33,555 nucleotides of DNA. Source: JAMIFV01 sp035906055. Lineage in GTDB: Bacteria; Pseudomonadota; Alphaproteobacteria; Rickettsiales; JABCZZ01. The stretch lies in NCBI GenBank assembly GCA_035906055.1, contig JAMIFV010000075.1, positions 1 to 33,555 of the forward strand, given 5' to 3'. Made by a program: the position numbers and the translations under genes. Under the pieces are notes generated by a model that did not search any database, was not told the DNA's origin, and saw only the letters and a list, made by a program, of their open reading frames with translations. How positions within the stretch are numbered: position 1 is the stretch's first letter; the number at the start of each line of letters is the position of its first letter. Below, in pieces: positions 23,316 to 31,891 of the stretch.

Positions 23316-24611
23316 CTATATCTCCGGCCCGAAATCCGGCACGGAGCGTTCTTTCTGGCGACTGTGTCGGTTGAAGGTATCGGTAAGTTCCGGGGTTTTG
23401 CCCTGCATCTCCATATACCGCCCAATATCCAGCCGGATATTCAGCATGGCTTCGCGGTGTTCGCGTTTCAGGACTTGGACTTTCTCCTGAATTATCCCGC
23501 GCTCCTGTAGCTGGCGGGTGATAAGTACCTGCTTTTCATCGCGGTCACGGATGATGAACCGCGCCGTTTCCCGCTCATTGCGGTCGCGGACTTTCTGATA
23601 CGTCCCGGTAATCCTATGCCAAATACCTGAGAAACCACGCGGCACTCGCGCCATGCGCTTTTGTTCCTCTATCTTCCAGCGTTCCTCTTGCTCCTGTTTC
23701 AGGCGCTCGCGTTCCTCCCGGTGCTGATCCCGCAGGGATTTGACGGCGTGTTTGAGCGGCTGGAATTTCTGCTGTGACTGCTGTTTTATGTCCGCGATAT
23801 AGGTTTGCAGTACATTCGTCATGCGCTTGGCGATTTCAGCCTTGGCCTGATCGACGGAGGGCAGTCTTTCCAGTTCGCCCAGACGCTCTTTAAGCTGCTT
23901 GGGCTTCACGTCTGCCCACCGGCTCAAGGGATAAACCTCGCCCTTGTAATCCACCGCCACATAGCCGCGCCGATCTCCACGGGCGAGAGTGAAGCCATAC
24001 TCCCGTATGGCTTGCGCGAAGGCATTGGAGCTGTCCGATACCTCCCATGCCTTCTTGAACAGGGCTTTAACGATTTCCGGTGCTTCCTGCGCCCTTTTAG
24101 CCTGTTGCCATTCTTCCCGGCTAAAATTTGTCGGATCACGGTATTGCTTATCAATAAATCCTTTCGGTAAATCCCAGCCGTATTGCAGGTAAATCTGTTT
24201 TGAGATGTCCTGAAGTTTCAGCTTATAGTGGGGCAGGTTTATGGCCTTCATTTCATCGGCATTGATACGCGACCAGATGCAATGGGCATGACGCCTGCCT
24301 TCTTTTTCATGGAACACCACCACGCGGGGCTGACCCGAAAGGCCGAGCTTCTTTTCCGCGTCTTCTATAGCTTTCTCAAAATACTCCACCGGCACAGTTT
24401 CCGTGCGAGGTGGATTGAGGCTCAAAGAAAACATGAACTGCCTGCATTGCGTTCCCTGACTTAAGGCTTGTATCTCCTGCAACGCGCCATGAAGGTGAGA
24501 GGCCATGAAGCCGCGTACCTCATATACCTCTACATGCTCGTTTTCCTCAACATTCAGAAGGTGTCTGGCCATCTGCTTTGCGCCGCCGCGCTGGTTGCCT
24601 TCAAGTATCAT
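23316..24611 (-). CDS. HUH relaxase / mobilization nuclease
   Basis: This 431-aa relaxase should nick oriT and lead the strand into the recipient. The N-terminal nuclease domain (~1-130) has GGAKQMARHLL near the start and the metal-binding motif HEKEGRRHAHCIW (His101, His108, His110). The catalytic Tyr cannot be assigned from sequence alone. Residues ~270-400 are highly charged helix, likely coiled coil. It overlaps the MobC-like gene by 11 bp. The layout resembles the MobA/VirD2-type relaxases of alphaproteobacterial mobilizable elements. Confidence 0.88.
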   Translation of the reverse strand: MILEGNQRGGAKQMARHLLNVEENEHVEVYEVRGFMASHLHGALQEIQALSQGTQCRQFMFSLSLNPPRTETVPVEYFEKAIEDAEKKLGLSGQPRVVVFHEKEGRRHAHCIWSRINADEMKAINLPHYKLKLQDISKQIYLQYGWDLPKGFIDKQYRDPTNFSREEWQQAKRAQEAPEIVKALFKKAWEVSDSSNAFAQAIREYGFTLARGDRRGYVAVDYKGEVYPLSRWADVKPKQLKERLGELERLPSVDQAKAEIAKRMTNVLQTYIADIKQQSQQKFQPLKHAVKSLRDQHREERERLKQEQEERWKIEEQKRMARVPRGFSGIWHRITGTYQKVRDRNERETARFIIRDRDEKQVLITRQLQERGIIQEKVQVLKREHREAMLNIRLDIGRYMEMQGKTPELTDTFNRHSRQKERSVPDFGPEI

Positions 24612-25008
24612 TGTCGTCTCTTATTGAGTCTCGCGGGGCAAGGCCCAGCGCCCGGATCAACTCCCGCCGTAGGAAATCAATGTCCCGGCAGGCGGCGCGA
24701 AGGGCGGATTCTGTCTCCGGTGATACGATCAGGGAGCCGCTGTTAATGGCTTTGGCCAGTTGGTTAAGATTGCTGGCCATGCGTGATGCGCCTATGGCGC
24801 TCAAGATTTGCGCCAGCAGCTTTTGATCGGTGCGCGGCTTGCGCTTGTACCTCCGCTTGCGGGGTGAAGGCTGATTAAATAAGCGGGTGCGAATATATGG
24901 CCCTAGCGGTTTGCCCGCCGCCTCCTGTTCCAGCTTTGCTCGTTCCTCAAAGGAAAGGCGCAAGCAAAAGGGAGCGAATGTCTGGTCTTTGGGTGATTTT
25001 GTAGTCAT
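24601..25008 (-). CDS. MobC-like mobilization accessory protein
   Basis: This 135-aa protein has an N-terminal CLRLSFEERAKLEQEAAG segment like a ribbon-helix-helix and a basic middle (SPRKRRYKRKPRTDQ). The MobC core follows: ILSAIGASRMASNLNQLAKA. MobC proteins bind and melt oriT for the relaxase. The upstream sequence is GGAGG-containing, and the gene overlaps the relaxase gene by 11 bp. Confidence 0.87.
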   Translation of the reverse strand: MTTKSPKDQTFAPFCLRLSFEERAKLEQEAAGKPLGPYIRTRLFNQPSPRKRRYKRKPRTDQKLLAQILSAIGASRMASNLNQLAKAINSGSLIVSPETESALRAACRDIDFLRRELIRALGLAPRDSIRDDNDT

Positions 25009-25056
25009 ATGTCCTCCATGCAGACAATAGCTGACCTTGCCTGTTTTCTTGGGAAA

Positions 25057-25105
25057 CGGGGCGCATCAGGCCATTGCTGTGATTGGCCCCGAATAAGGGC
25101 TGCTT
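25057..25105. other. Candidate origin of transfer
   Basis: Just upstream of the MobC-like gene, CGGGGC/GCCCCG (25057-25062, 25086-25091) and a competing inner pair GGCCA/TGGCC (25069-25073, 25084-25088) form a hairpin region. GAATAAGGGCTGC follows, loosely like the TAAGTGCGCCCT nick region of MobQ plasmids. Position and inverted repeats suit oriT; the nick site is not established. Confidence 0.4.
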
Positions 25106-25404
25106 CTTATGGAGCAGGACGCGGCGGAGCCTTGGCCGCGATTAAACGGCTGAGTTCATTCAAAGATTGGCTCAGGCGAATGCAAGCTGAGACTGTTGAG
25201 TATTCGGTTCCACTGGTGTAGAACTTCAAAAAGCGCGTTCGAGGTTACTTCCCTCAGGCGCACCATCAGAAAATACTCCCCCTGCATCAGAATCAACCAT
25301 ACATATTTGAGTCGTATAGTGCCGGTGCAAATTTTTTACCGCTTCCTAATGCAGGGCCATCTAATTTCGCTTGATTTTTTGATGAAAATGTGCGATGGGT
25401 ATGT
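25106..25404. other. Gene-free stretch at the presumed element end
   Basis: About 300 bp without a supported gene. It may hold the right attachment site and the promoter of the secreted protein gene. I see no clear repeat of the left junction here. Confidence 0.3.
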
Positions 25405-26688
25405 ATGCACTCTTCGCACCGATCACTCATTCTGTTTTTGGGCGTCTTTTTCGTGCTTCTGGGTATGCCCGCTGCAGGAAACGCTGCCTGTTCGGTTGGG
25501 GGGGGGGCGACTGATCCCGGCGGTGGTGCCAACCTTCCCCCGCTTGACGTGCCAGTGGCGCCGGGTGAGCGTGATGTTTTTAAACAACCGTTTGCCAGCA
25601 CCAGTATCTGGAATATGCCCATTGGCTCGGCGGCCCAGTATGTTCCTATTAATTTTACGATGGTTGAACCCGGAAATACACGCGACTATACCACGATCTG
25701 GGTGGATCCTGAGATCATCGTAATATCTCCTGATTCACCTCAGGTCAATGCGGTAAAGGGGCCGTGGCCCGGTGGAAACGGCCAACGCTGCACACCTACT
25801 TCCTCGGAGATTGTTGAAAGAAACCTGCCTCTTCCTGTCGGCTGGATTAGGCCAAGCGATAACCAGAACGGGTCATCGGCGGTTCTGGCAGCAGACAGGA
25901 GATGGGTCATCAATCTGCAGCCTTTAACGCGCTGCACGGCAAACGGCCCGGTAACGTCTCTGGCCAGTTTTGGCCGTACCGATATTTATGGTGACGGTAT
26001 CCGTGGTGCGCATGGCGGTTCGGGCATGAGTGCGTTTGGCGGTTCGTTGCGTGTAGGGGAGATGCGCCCCGGGCAGGATCCTCCCCGCCATGCACTGAAG
26101 CTGACATGGGATCTTGCCTTGAACGGATACAATCCCTCTGTTCGTGCTATGTATCCAGGCACCTCCGGAGGCTGCTATCGCTGGCCGGCAGCGGGATGTG
26201 ACCGTACAGCGCTTGACGGGCCTGGCGGTTCACCGCCGGGCTACGGCACATATGCCGTTTCGCCCAAGCCACCTGGTCTGGTTATGGGTGCATTACTGGC
26301 TATTAAGCCAGAAGAGACTCCGGTATCGCTGGGACTGGAAACCGAACCGGGCCGCATGCTGTTATGGACATTGCAGAACTATGGTGTGTACCTTGTCGAT
26401 GAATCCAATCACGGCCCTGCGACCGGCGACAGCCCGAATGGAATCGGCGGTTACCTGTTTGGTGCCGAGGACGGCCCGCATGGCGTATTCACGGAACAGT
26501 TTGATCGTGACTGGGGGGCGTCAACTGGCGGATGGGGAAACAAGCGTATCAGGGGCAACACGGCTTGGATACGTGATGTGATGCGCATGCTTAAGGCATT
26601 ACATGTCATTGAGAATAATTCACCATCATCTATTGGTGGCGGCGGCACCCCACGGCAGCTTCTGGCACCTGCGGTCTATCCGCCCTAG
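25405..26688 (+). CDS. Secreted protein of unknown function with a poly-G tract
   Basis: This 427-aa protein has a signal peptide (HRSLILFLGVFFVLLGM, cleavage near GNAAC). The mature part is rich in Gly, Pro, Trp and Asn and likely beta-folded. It includes FASTSIWNMPIGSAAQYVP near 65 and a long block with HGGSGMSAFGGSLR. I recognise no enzyme motif with certainty; the pattern recalls secreted or surface beta proteins of unknown role. A run of 10 G (25498-25507) lies just after the signal peptide, so a one-base slip would abolish the protein. The ATG at 25405 is used; an upstream GTG at 25390 is possible. No strong ribosome site. Confidence 0.7.
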   Translation: MHSSHRSLILFLGVFFVLLGMPAAGNAACSVGGGATDPGGGANLPPLDVPVAPGERDVFKQPFASTSIWNMPIGSAAQYVPINFTMVEPGNTRDYTTIWVDPEIIVISPDSPQVNAVKGPWPGGNGQRCTPTSSEIVERNLPLPVGWIRPSDNQNGSSAVLAADRRWVINLQPLTRCTANGPVTSLASFGRTDIYGDGIRGAHGGSGMSAFGGSLRVGEMRPGQDPPRHALKLTWDLALNGYNPSVRAMYPGTSGGCYRWPAAGCDRTALDGPGGSPPGYGTYAVSPKPPGLVMGALLAIKPEETPVSLGLETEPGRMLLWTLQNYGVYLVDESNHGPATGDSPNGIGGYLFGAEDGPHGVFTEQFDRDWGASTGGWGNKRIRGNTAWIRDVMRMLKALHVIENNSPSSIGGGGTPRQLLAPAVYPP

Positions 26689-26914
26689 TACCTCTTCTGA
26701 TACTGCAATCAACACGTATAATATTGCGTTAGCGTAATTGAGGACACGCTCCAGAATTCGCTGCGCAAATTCAGGGAAGACTATAGCGAGCAGATGCCCG
26801 AAGGAATTATAACGTATCCATTATCGATCAGCAAACCACTCGTCGCGGGATTTCTTGCACCCGTCGTGAGGTAGCATTTGTAACTTACCGCTGATTTTGC
26901 TACATCTTCCTGGC
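26689..26914. other. Intergenic region before divL
   Basis: No supported gene. A start-less 47-codon frame ending near 26875 (EDTLQNSLRKFREDYSEQ and onward) could be the C-terminal relic of a lost gene. No clear promoter was found for divL. Confidence 0.3.
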
Positions 26915-29269
26915 ATGGAAGCTATTTTAATAGCAGCTGCCGCAGGTGCGGCACTGGGAGCCGGGGCCACATGGCTGATAAAGCGTGGGGGCAAAACGCC
27001 TGCGCCTTCCGCCACCAATGCCGAGCTCAGCATAGCCTGCTTCCGTCGCGACCTCGTCACCGGGCAGGAAAGCGTCACTTCGAGGCTGCAACGCATGTTG
27101 TCACCCGAGAGCGACCTCTGGTCATGGGCCGATGTGCTGGCAACCATCCCCGAACCGCAGCGCGACGAACTCAACCACGCGCTGATGGAATGCCGTAGCA
27201 AGGAAGACCCCATTTTTGTCACCGTGCATATGGAGCAGGGCAAGCGCCAGCTCGAATGCATGTTTGTCGCTTCCGCCAGGCCGGGGCACGAGCCGGAAGG
27301 GGCGCTGGTGCTCTTTCGCGATATTACGGCGCAAGTGAAGCAGCAGGCGCGCTATGCCAAGGAAAACGAGCAGCTTAAGCGCGAAGTTCGTCAGTATTCC
27401 AACATCCTCAACGTGCTGACCACGCCCATCTGGCTGCGCGGGCAGGACCTTGGCATACGCTACTGCAACCTTGCCTACAGCGAGGCGGCGGAAGAAGATC
27501 CGCAGCATGCCCCGGCGCAGGAGTCAATGGAACTTTACCCGCAGGCGCGCTCGCTGGCGCAGTCGGCCAGTGCGCTTGACAAGCCCCATTCGCAGCGCAA
27601 GCACATCATCGTGGGCGGCGCGCGCAAGCTTTATGAATTCACCGAAATTCCGCTCAGGTCTGAGAATATCATGGTGGGCATCGCGCAGGATGTGACGGAG
27701 CTGGAGAATGTGCAGGAAGAGCTTCAGCGGCATATCAACGCGCAGTCGGAACTGCTGGAGAGCGTGACAAGCGCCATGGCGGTGTTCGGTTCCGACCAGC
27801 GCCTCAAATTCTTCAATGCCGCGTTCGTGCGTCTCTGGGGCGTGGACGAGCCCTGGCTGGATACGCAGCCCAGTTACGGCGAATTCCTCGAGATACTGCG
27901 TGAAAAGCGCAGGTTGCCCGAACAGGCCAACTTCCCCATGTTCAAGCAGCGCCACCTGAAGCTGTTCACCGACCTGCTGGAATCGCAGGAGGAGATATTC
28001 TACCTGCCCGACGGACGCACGCTGCGCGTGCTTTCCATCCCGCATGCGCTGGGCGGCATATTGTTCGCGTATGAAGATGTGACCGACCGGCTGGCGCTTG
28101 AGCGCTCCTATAACACGCTCATCGCCGTGCAGCGCGCCACGCTCGACAATCTGCATGAAGGCGTGATCGTGTTCGGCGAGGATGGCCGCATCCGCCTGTA
28201 TAACCCGCGCTTCCTGCAGATATGGATGCTGGAGAAAGCCGTGCTCTCGCAGGAGACTCACGTGGCCGACCTCGTGGAAAAAACGCGCGAGCTGCATAAT
28301 TACGGCGACGACTGGCAGGATTATAAACAGAAGTTCATCGCCAGCCTCATGGCGCGCGAGGTAAAGCAGCGCAGGCTTGAGCGCTCGGACGCGTCGGTGG
28401 TGGACTCCGTAGTGGTGCCATTGCCCGACGGCGCCACGCTCATCACCTTCCAGGACGTGACCGATTCCACGCTGGTGGAACGCTCGCTGACCGAGCGCAA
28501 CAAGGCGCTTCAGGAAGCGGACAGGCTCAAGACCGAGTTTCTCGCCAACGTATCGTATGAGCTGCGCTCGCCGCTGACGTCTATCAGCGGGTTCTCGGAA
28601 ATGCTCAACCAGAATTATTTTGGCGAACTACAGCCCAAGCAGCGCGAGTATGTAGGCGAAATTTACAACGCTTCGCAGAATCTCATGCACCTGATCAACG
28701 ATATCCTCGACATCGCCAGCATCGAGGCGGGGTATATGCGCCTTGATTCCGGCGAGTTCGATATCCACGACATGCTGCAATCGGTGGTGGTGCTGGTGCA
28801 GGAGCGCGTGCGCGAACATGAGCTGCAATTGACATTCAACTGCCCGGATACGATCGGCACGATGCTGGGCGACGAAACCCGCATGAAGCAGGTAATCTTC
28901 AACCTGCTGGCCAACGCTATCAAATATACCAACAAGGGCGGCAAGGTGAGCCTGTCGGTGGCGGCGGTGACCAATAAGAACCGTGCGGATCAGCAGGACA
29001 TCATCTTCACCGTGGAGGATACGGGCGTGGGCATCAGCCCCGAAGAGCAGCAGGCGGTGTTCGGCAAATTCTACAAGGGCGGCACCACCGCCGCGCCCAA
29101 ATCGGGCACCGGCCTCGGCCTTTCCATGGTGAAAAGTTTCATGGAACTGCATGGGGGCAGGGTGGCGCTGGAATCGAATCCCGGCAAGGGAACCAAGGTA
29201 ACCTGCTACCTGCCGCGCTACAATACGCGCTTGCTTGAGCAATCTGAAAGGACTAAGCCTGCGGCATGA
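26915..29269 (+). CDS. divL: DivL-like PAS sensor pseudo-histidine kinase
   Basis: This 784-aa protein has an N-terminal membrane helix (~3-22), several PAS-like domains (~40-515), a HisKA helix pair and an HATPase domain. The H-box reads NVSYELRSPLTSISGFSEML: the phospho-acceptor His is replaced by Tyr548. Caulobacter DivL (769 aa) has Tyr550 at this place and regulates CckA and CtrA in the cell cycle. The ATP-binding part looks intact (N box FNLLANAIKY, G1 DTGVGI, G2 GTGLGLSM). The ATG at 26915 lacks a strong ribosome site; an in-frame TTG at 26897 is the alternative. It overlaps purU by ATGA. Confidence 0.87.
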   Translation: MEAILIAAAAGAALGAGATWLIKRGGKTPAPSATNAELSIACFRRDLVTGQESVTSRLQRMLSPESDLWSWADVLATIPEPQRDELNHALMECRSKEDPIFVTVHMEQGKRQLECMFVASARPGHEPEGALVLFRDITAQVKQQARYAKENEQLKREVRQYSNILNVLTTPIWLRGQDLGIRYCNLAYSEAAEEDPQHAPAQESMELYPQARSLAQSASALDKPHSQRKHIIVGGARKLYEFTEIPLRSENIMVGIAQDVTELENVQEELQRHINAQSELLESVTSAMAVFGSDQRLKFFNAAFVRLWGVDEPWLDTQPSYGEFLEILREKRRLPEQANFPMFKQRHLKLFTDLLESQEEIFYLPDGRTLRVLSIPHALGGILFAYEDVTDRLALERSYNTLIAVQRATLDNLHEGVIVFGEDGRIRLYNPRFLQIWMLEKAVLSQETHVADLVEKTRELHNYGDDWQDYKQKFIASLMAREVKQRRLERSDASVVDSVVVPLPDGATLITFQDVTDSTLVERSLTERNKALQEADRLKTEFLANVSYELRSPLTSISGFSEMLNQNYFGELQPKQREYVGEIYNASQNLMHLINDILDIASIEAGYMRLDSGEFDIHDMLQSVVVLVQERVREHELQLTFNCPDTIGTMLGDETRMKQVIFNLLANAIKYTNKGGKVSLSVAAVTNKNRADQQDIIFTVEDTGVGISPEEQQAVFGKFYKGGTTAAPKSGTGLGLSMVKSFMELHGGRVALESNPGKGTKVTCYLPRYNTRLLEQSERTKPAA

Positions 29270-30126
29270 ACAGCAATACCTATATCCTCACCCTTTCCTG
29301 CAAGGACGTGCGCGGCATCGTGGCGTCCGTCACCGGGTTTCTGGCTGAGCATTACGGCTTCATCATCGAGTCTGCCCAGTTCGGCGACGCCTCGACGGCA
29401 AGGTTCTTCCTGCGCATCGAATTTTCCACGGGTGAGCGCAGTCCGGCGGAAGACGAATTCAAGAAACGCTTCCATGATATGGTGGCTACCAGGTTTGACA
29501 TGCACTGGAACCTCTATAACAAGGCGCGCAAGCCCCGCGTGCTGATCATGGTCTCCAGATACGGCCACTGCCTGAACGATTTACTGCACCGTTACACCAC
29601 CAAAAGCCTGCAGGTGGAAGTGCCTGCGGTGGTTTCCAACCACCCGGATTTCAAGGAACTTATTGAGTGGCACCATATCCCGTATTACTACCTGCCGCTT
29701 GAGAAGGACAAGAAAGCCGAGCAGGAAGCCAGTGTGTGGGAAGTGGTGGAGCGCCACCGCATAGACGTGGTGGTGCTGGCGCGTTACATGCAGATACTTT
29801 CACCCGACTTGTGCGCCAAGCTCACCGGCAAGGCGATCAACATCCACCATTCGTTCCTGCCCAGCTTCAAGGGGGCGAAACCCTATACGCAGGCGTTCGA
29901 CCGTGGCGTGAAAATCATCGGCGCTACGGCGCATTATGTGACGACCGACCTTGACGAGGGCCCGATCATCGAGCAGGAAACCGCGCGTGTGGACCATACC
30001 TGCAAACCGGACGATCTTGAGGCGATGGGACGCGATATTGAGTGCGCTGTGCTTGCCCGCGCGCTGAAATACCACATTGAGCATCGCGTGCTGATAAACG
30101 GCAACAAGACCGTGGTATTTAAGTAG
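29266..30126 (+). CDS. purU: Formyltetrahydrofolate deformylase
   Basis: This 286-aa enzyme hydrolyses 10-formyl-tetrahydrofolate to formate and tetrahydrofolate, supplying formate for purine synthesis and balancing one-carbon pools. An N-terminal ACT domain (~5-85, starting YILTLSCKDVRGIVASV) precedes the formyl-transferase-like domain (~90-286). The latter has the catalytic set AINIHHSFLPSFKGAKPY (Asn/His) and LDEGPIIEQE with its Asp. Length matches PurU. It overlaps divL by 4 bp, so the two are probably co-transcribed, though no functional link is known. Confidence 0.95.
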   Translation: MNSNTYILTLSCKDVRGIVASVTGFLAEHYGFIIESAQFGDASTARFFLRIEFSTGERSPAEDEFKKRFHDMVATRFDMHWNLYNKARKPRVLIMVSRYGHCLNDLLHRYTTKSLQVEVPAVVSNHPDFKELIEWHHIPYYYLPLEKDKKAEQEASVWEVVERHRIDVVVLARYMQILSPDLCAKLTGKAINIHHSFLPSFKGAKPYTQAFDRGVKIIGATAHYVTTDLDEGPIIEQETARVDHTCKPDDLEAMGRDIECAVLARALKYHIEHRVLINGNKTVVFK

Positions 30127-30149
30127 GTTTTGCCAATTTTCCCAGTGAC

Positions 30150-30266
30150 ATGCCACGGCAGGTGGAGGGCATGGGCAAACTGCCGATGAGCGAAGCAGAT
30201 AAAGCGTCCAAGCCTGTTGCGCCGCCTGCGCCTGTGCAGGAAGAGCCATCGCAGCAACGCCGATAA
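30150..30266 (+). CDS. Possible 38-aa protein after purU
   Basis: A short frame starting 23 bp after the purU stop encodes a Pro- and Ala-rich peptide (KPVAPPAPVQEEPSQQRR at its end). No ribosome site is clear, and it may be chance. It is noted because the composition is protein-like and it fills most of the gap before the terminator. Confidence 0.25.
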   Translation: MPRQVEGMGKLPMSEADKASKPVAPPAPVQEEPSQQRR

Positions 30267-30332
30267 AATTTGGCAGTATGCGCGGATGAGTTCTTCACGA
30301 AGACCCACGAAGGGGTGAATTCACGGAGTGAA

Positions 30333-30353
30333 GAGGGGGCAGTGTGCCCCCTC
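30333..30353. terminator. Bidirectional hairpin between purU and ahpD
   Basis: GAGGGGGCA and TGCCCCCTC pair perfectly over 9 bp with a GTG loop, between convergent genes and 13 bp from the ahpD stop. It lacks a clean T run on either strand but is the obvious stop signal here. Confidence 0.65.
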
Positions 30354-30366
30354 AAAGATAAGTGGT

Positions 30367-30924
30367 TTAAGCTGCAGCGCGAAGGGATTCTTCCAATGCA
30401 CCGATACTCACTGCCTGCGCAGCGGCATTGATGACCGCAGCGATGCGGATGGCGGATTGCACGCCGGTCTTGCTTACACCGCCCTTGGTCACTTCATGCA
30501 CATGGGCTTCCATGCACATGCCGCAGCCATTGATGGCGGAAACGGCGAGCGAATAAAGTTCAAAATCCACTTTATCAATGCCCGGAGCGCCGATAATGTT
30601 CATGCGCAGTTTGGCGGGCATCTTGCTATAGTCCTTGTCACCTACGAGGTGCAGGAAGCGATAGTAGACATTGTTCATGCCCATGATGGTGGCGGCTGCC
30701 TTGGCGGCGGCAACTTCCGCTTCGGAAAGTACCGAAGCGGCTTCACCGGCAACAGCGGCAATAACCGCTTCGCTTTTGGTGGAATAGGCGGAAGCGAGCG
30801 CAATGCCGAAGATCTGGTTGAGCTTCAGGTCAGGCGCGCCTTCTTCGCTGAGCACGGCGCTGAGGTTGAGTTTGGTGTCCTTGGCATAATCGCCAAGCTG
30901 GTTCTTCAGGGTCTGGATATTCAT
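30367..30924 (-). CDS. ahpD: Alkyl hydroperoxide reductase AhpD-type protein
   Basis: This 185-aa protein belongs to the carboxymuconolactone decarboxylase-like fold. The catalytic GCGMCMEAHVHE motif lies near 129-140, with the CxxC pair and nearby His/Glu that let AhpD reduce its AhpC partner. The ATG at 30924 with GGAG upstream is chosen; a longer frame to 31038 runs through a dispersed repeat and is rejected. It lies after ahpC on the same strand, separated by a palindromic repeat, so co-transcription is likely. Confidence 0.92.
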   Translation of the reverse strand: MNIQTLKNQLGDYAKDTKLNLSAVLSEEGAPDLKLNQIFGIALASAYSTKSEAVIAAVAGEAASVLSEAEVAAAKAAATIMGMNNVYYRFLHLVGDKDYSKMPAKLRMNIIGAPGIDKVDFELYSLAVSAINGCGMCMEAHVHEVTKGGVSKTGVQSAIRIAAVINAAAQAVSIGALEESLRAAA

Positions 30925-30950
30925 AAAAACTCCATGAGTTAGGTTAACTC

Positions 30951-31054
30951 CCGTCATGGCCTGAGTTGCGTGAGCTAACTCTAGGGCCATCCATACTGCC
31001 AGTGGAAGGATGGATTCCCCTAGACTTTGCTTGCGCAAAGTCAGGGAATGACGG
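30951..31054. repeat. Dispersed palindromic repeat between ahpC and ahpD
   Basis: The ends CCGTCAT and ATGACGG are inverted, and the interior pairs imperfectly. It includes ATCC/GGAT and a perfect GACTTTGC/GCAAAGTC hairpin (31023-31042). The overall look (GGATTCCC...GGGAATGACGG) is that of short interspersed palindromic elements common in proteobacterial intergenic regions. It separates ahpC from ahpD and may act as an mRNA stability or attenuation element. Confidence 0.7.
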
Positions 31055-31061
31055 GGCGAGA

Positions 31062-31652
31062 TTAAGCAGCTTTCTTCCTGGGTTTGTCGCTGGTGGCGTT
31101 TTTCAGGTCGATGGTCTCGTCGCCCTTCTTCCAGTTGCAGGGGCAGAGTTCATCGGTCTGCAGCGCGTCGAGCACGCGCAGCACTTCCTTCGGGTTGCGG
31201 CCTACGTTCAGGTCGGTCACCATGGAGAAGCGGATAACGCCTTCGGGGTCGATGATGTAGGTTGCACGCTGCGCAACGCCTTCGCTCTTATCGAGGATGC
31301 CGAGCGCTTCGGTAAGTTCGCGCTTCACGTCCGCCAGCAGGGGGAAGGGAAGGTCGGTCAGTTCCGCCTGATGGCGGCGCCATGCCCAGTGTACGAATTC
31401 GCTGTCCGTGCTGCCGCCGAGCAACTGGGTGTCGCGGTCCCTGAATTCCTGGTTGAGGTCGCCGAACGCGGCGATCTCGGTGGGGCAGACGAAGGTGAAA
31501 TCCTTCGGGTAGAAGAAAAGCACCAGCCACTTATTGGGGTAGCTCTTGTCGGTCACGTCGATGAACACGTTGTCGATCGTGATGTCCTTCATCGGAAGGC
31601 TTGCGGTTGCTTTTACTTTAAAAGACGGGAGTTTATCGCCTACACCTAACAT
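31062..31652 (-). CDS. ahpC: Peroxiredoxin AhpC
   Basis: This 196-aa typical 2-Cys peroxiredoxin reduces hydrogen peroxide and organic peroxides. The peroxidatic Cys lies in FFYPKDFTFVCPTEI (~47-61) and the resolving Cys in LCPCNWKKG (~170). The DLNVGRNPKEVLRVLDAL segment is a family hallmark. The tail is basic (KPRKKAA). AAGGATATAAATT precedes the ATG. Together with ahpD and divergent oxyR it forms a peroxide defence locus. Confidence 0.95.
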   Translation of the reverse strand: MLGVGDKLPSFKVKATASLPMKDITIDNVFIDVTDKSYPNKWLVLFFYPKDFTFVCPTEIAAFGDLNQEFRDRDTQLLGGSTDSEFVHWAWRRHQAELTDLPFPLLADVKRELTEALGILDKSEGVAQRATYIIDPEGVIRFSMVTDLNVGRNPKEVLRVLDALQTDELCPCNWKKGDETIDLKNATSDKPRKKAA

Positions 31653-31669
31653 AATTTATATCCTTAACT

Positions 31670-31807
31670 TTAGTTGGTTGTTACATTGTCAGACGCCAGA
31701 TCCAGCCCAAGCCTGCATGCGCATTCCTCTTTAATATCCTCCGCGCGGATGCCCTCTTCGAAGGAATCCATGGCGCAGGAGATGAAAGCGGGATTGTCTT
31801 GATGCAT
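31670..31807 (-). CDS. Small Cys-containing protein upstream of ahpC
   Basis: This 45-aa frame starts with ATG at 31807, preceded by AAGGATAAAAGCC, the same type of ribosome site as ahpC. It ends 17 bp before ahpC. It has three cysteines (ISCAMDSF and EECACRLGL) and an acidic middle. I do not recognise it. Position between the OxyR control region and ahpC suggests peroxide-induced expression with ahpC; it could be a small redox protein or a leader peptide. Confidence 0.5.
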   Translation of the reverse strand: MHQDNPAFISCAMDSFEEGIRAEDIKEECACRLGLDLASDNVTTN

Positions 31808-31891
31808 GGCTTTTATCCTTGATCTGGTCTGAGTGGAGGCAATCTACCGGGCTATCAGTGATGTGTACAATCGAATGATTTTATGATATTG

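Larger units (their letters stand above)
859..25250. mobile_element. Integrated mobilizable element with metal-resistance cargo
   Basis: The left end is set by the serine recombinase abutting tRNA-Leu. The interior carries ardC, relaxase, MobC, a VirD4-type ATPase, the mobile mystery pair and metal cargo. No VirB-like genes are seen, so transfer would need a helper system. The right end is only approximate. No copy of the tRNA 3' end is present nearby; the best partial match, TTCGGTTCC at 25203-25211, is weak. A secreted protein of unknown origin follows. Confidence 0.6.

Noticed and set aside
859..25250. Self-transmissible ICE
   Set aside because: No VirB4, VirB6, VirB8-10 or other mating-pair genes are visible; only relaxase, MobC and a coupling-type ATPase.
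27524..29242. Long minus-strand frames opposite divL
   Set aside because: Composition mirrors the codons of divL; no start signal or known domain.
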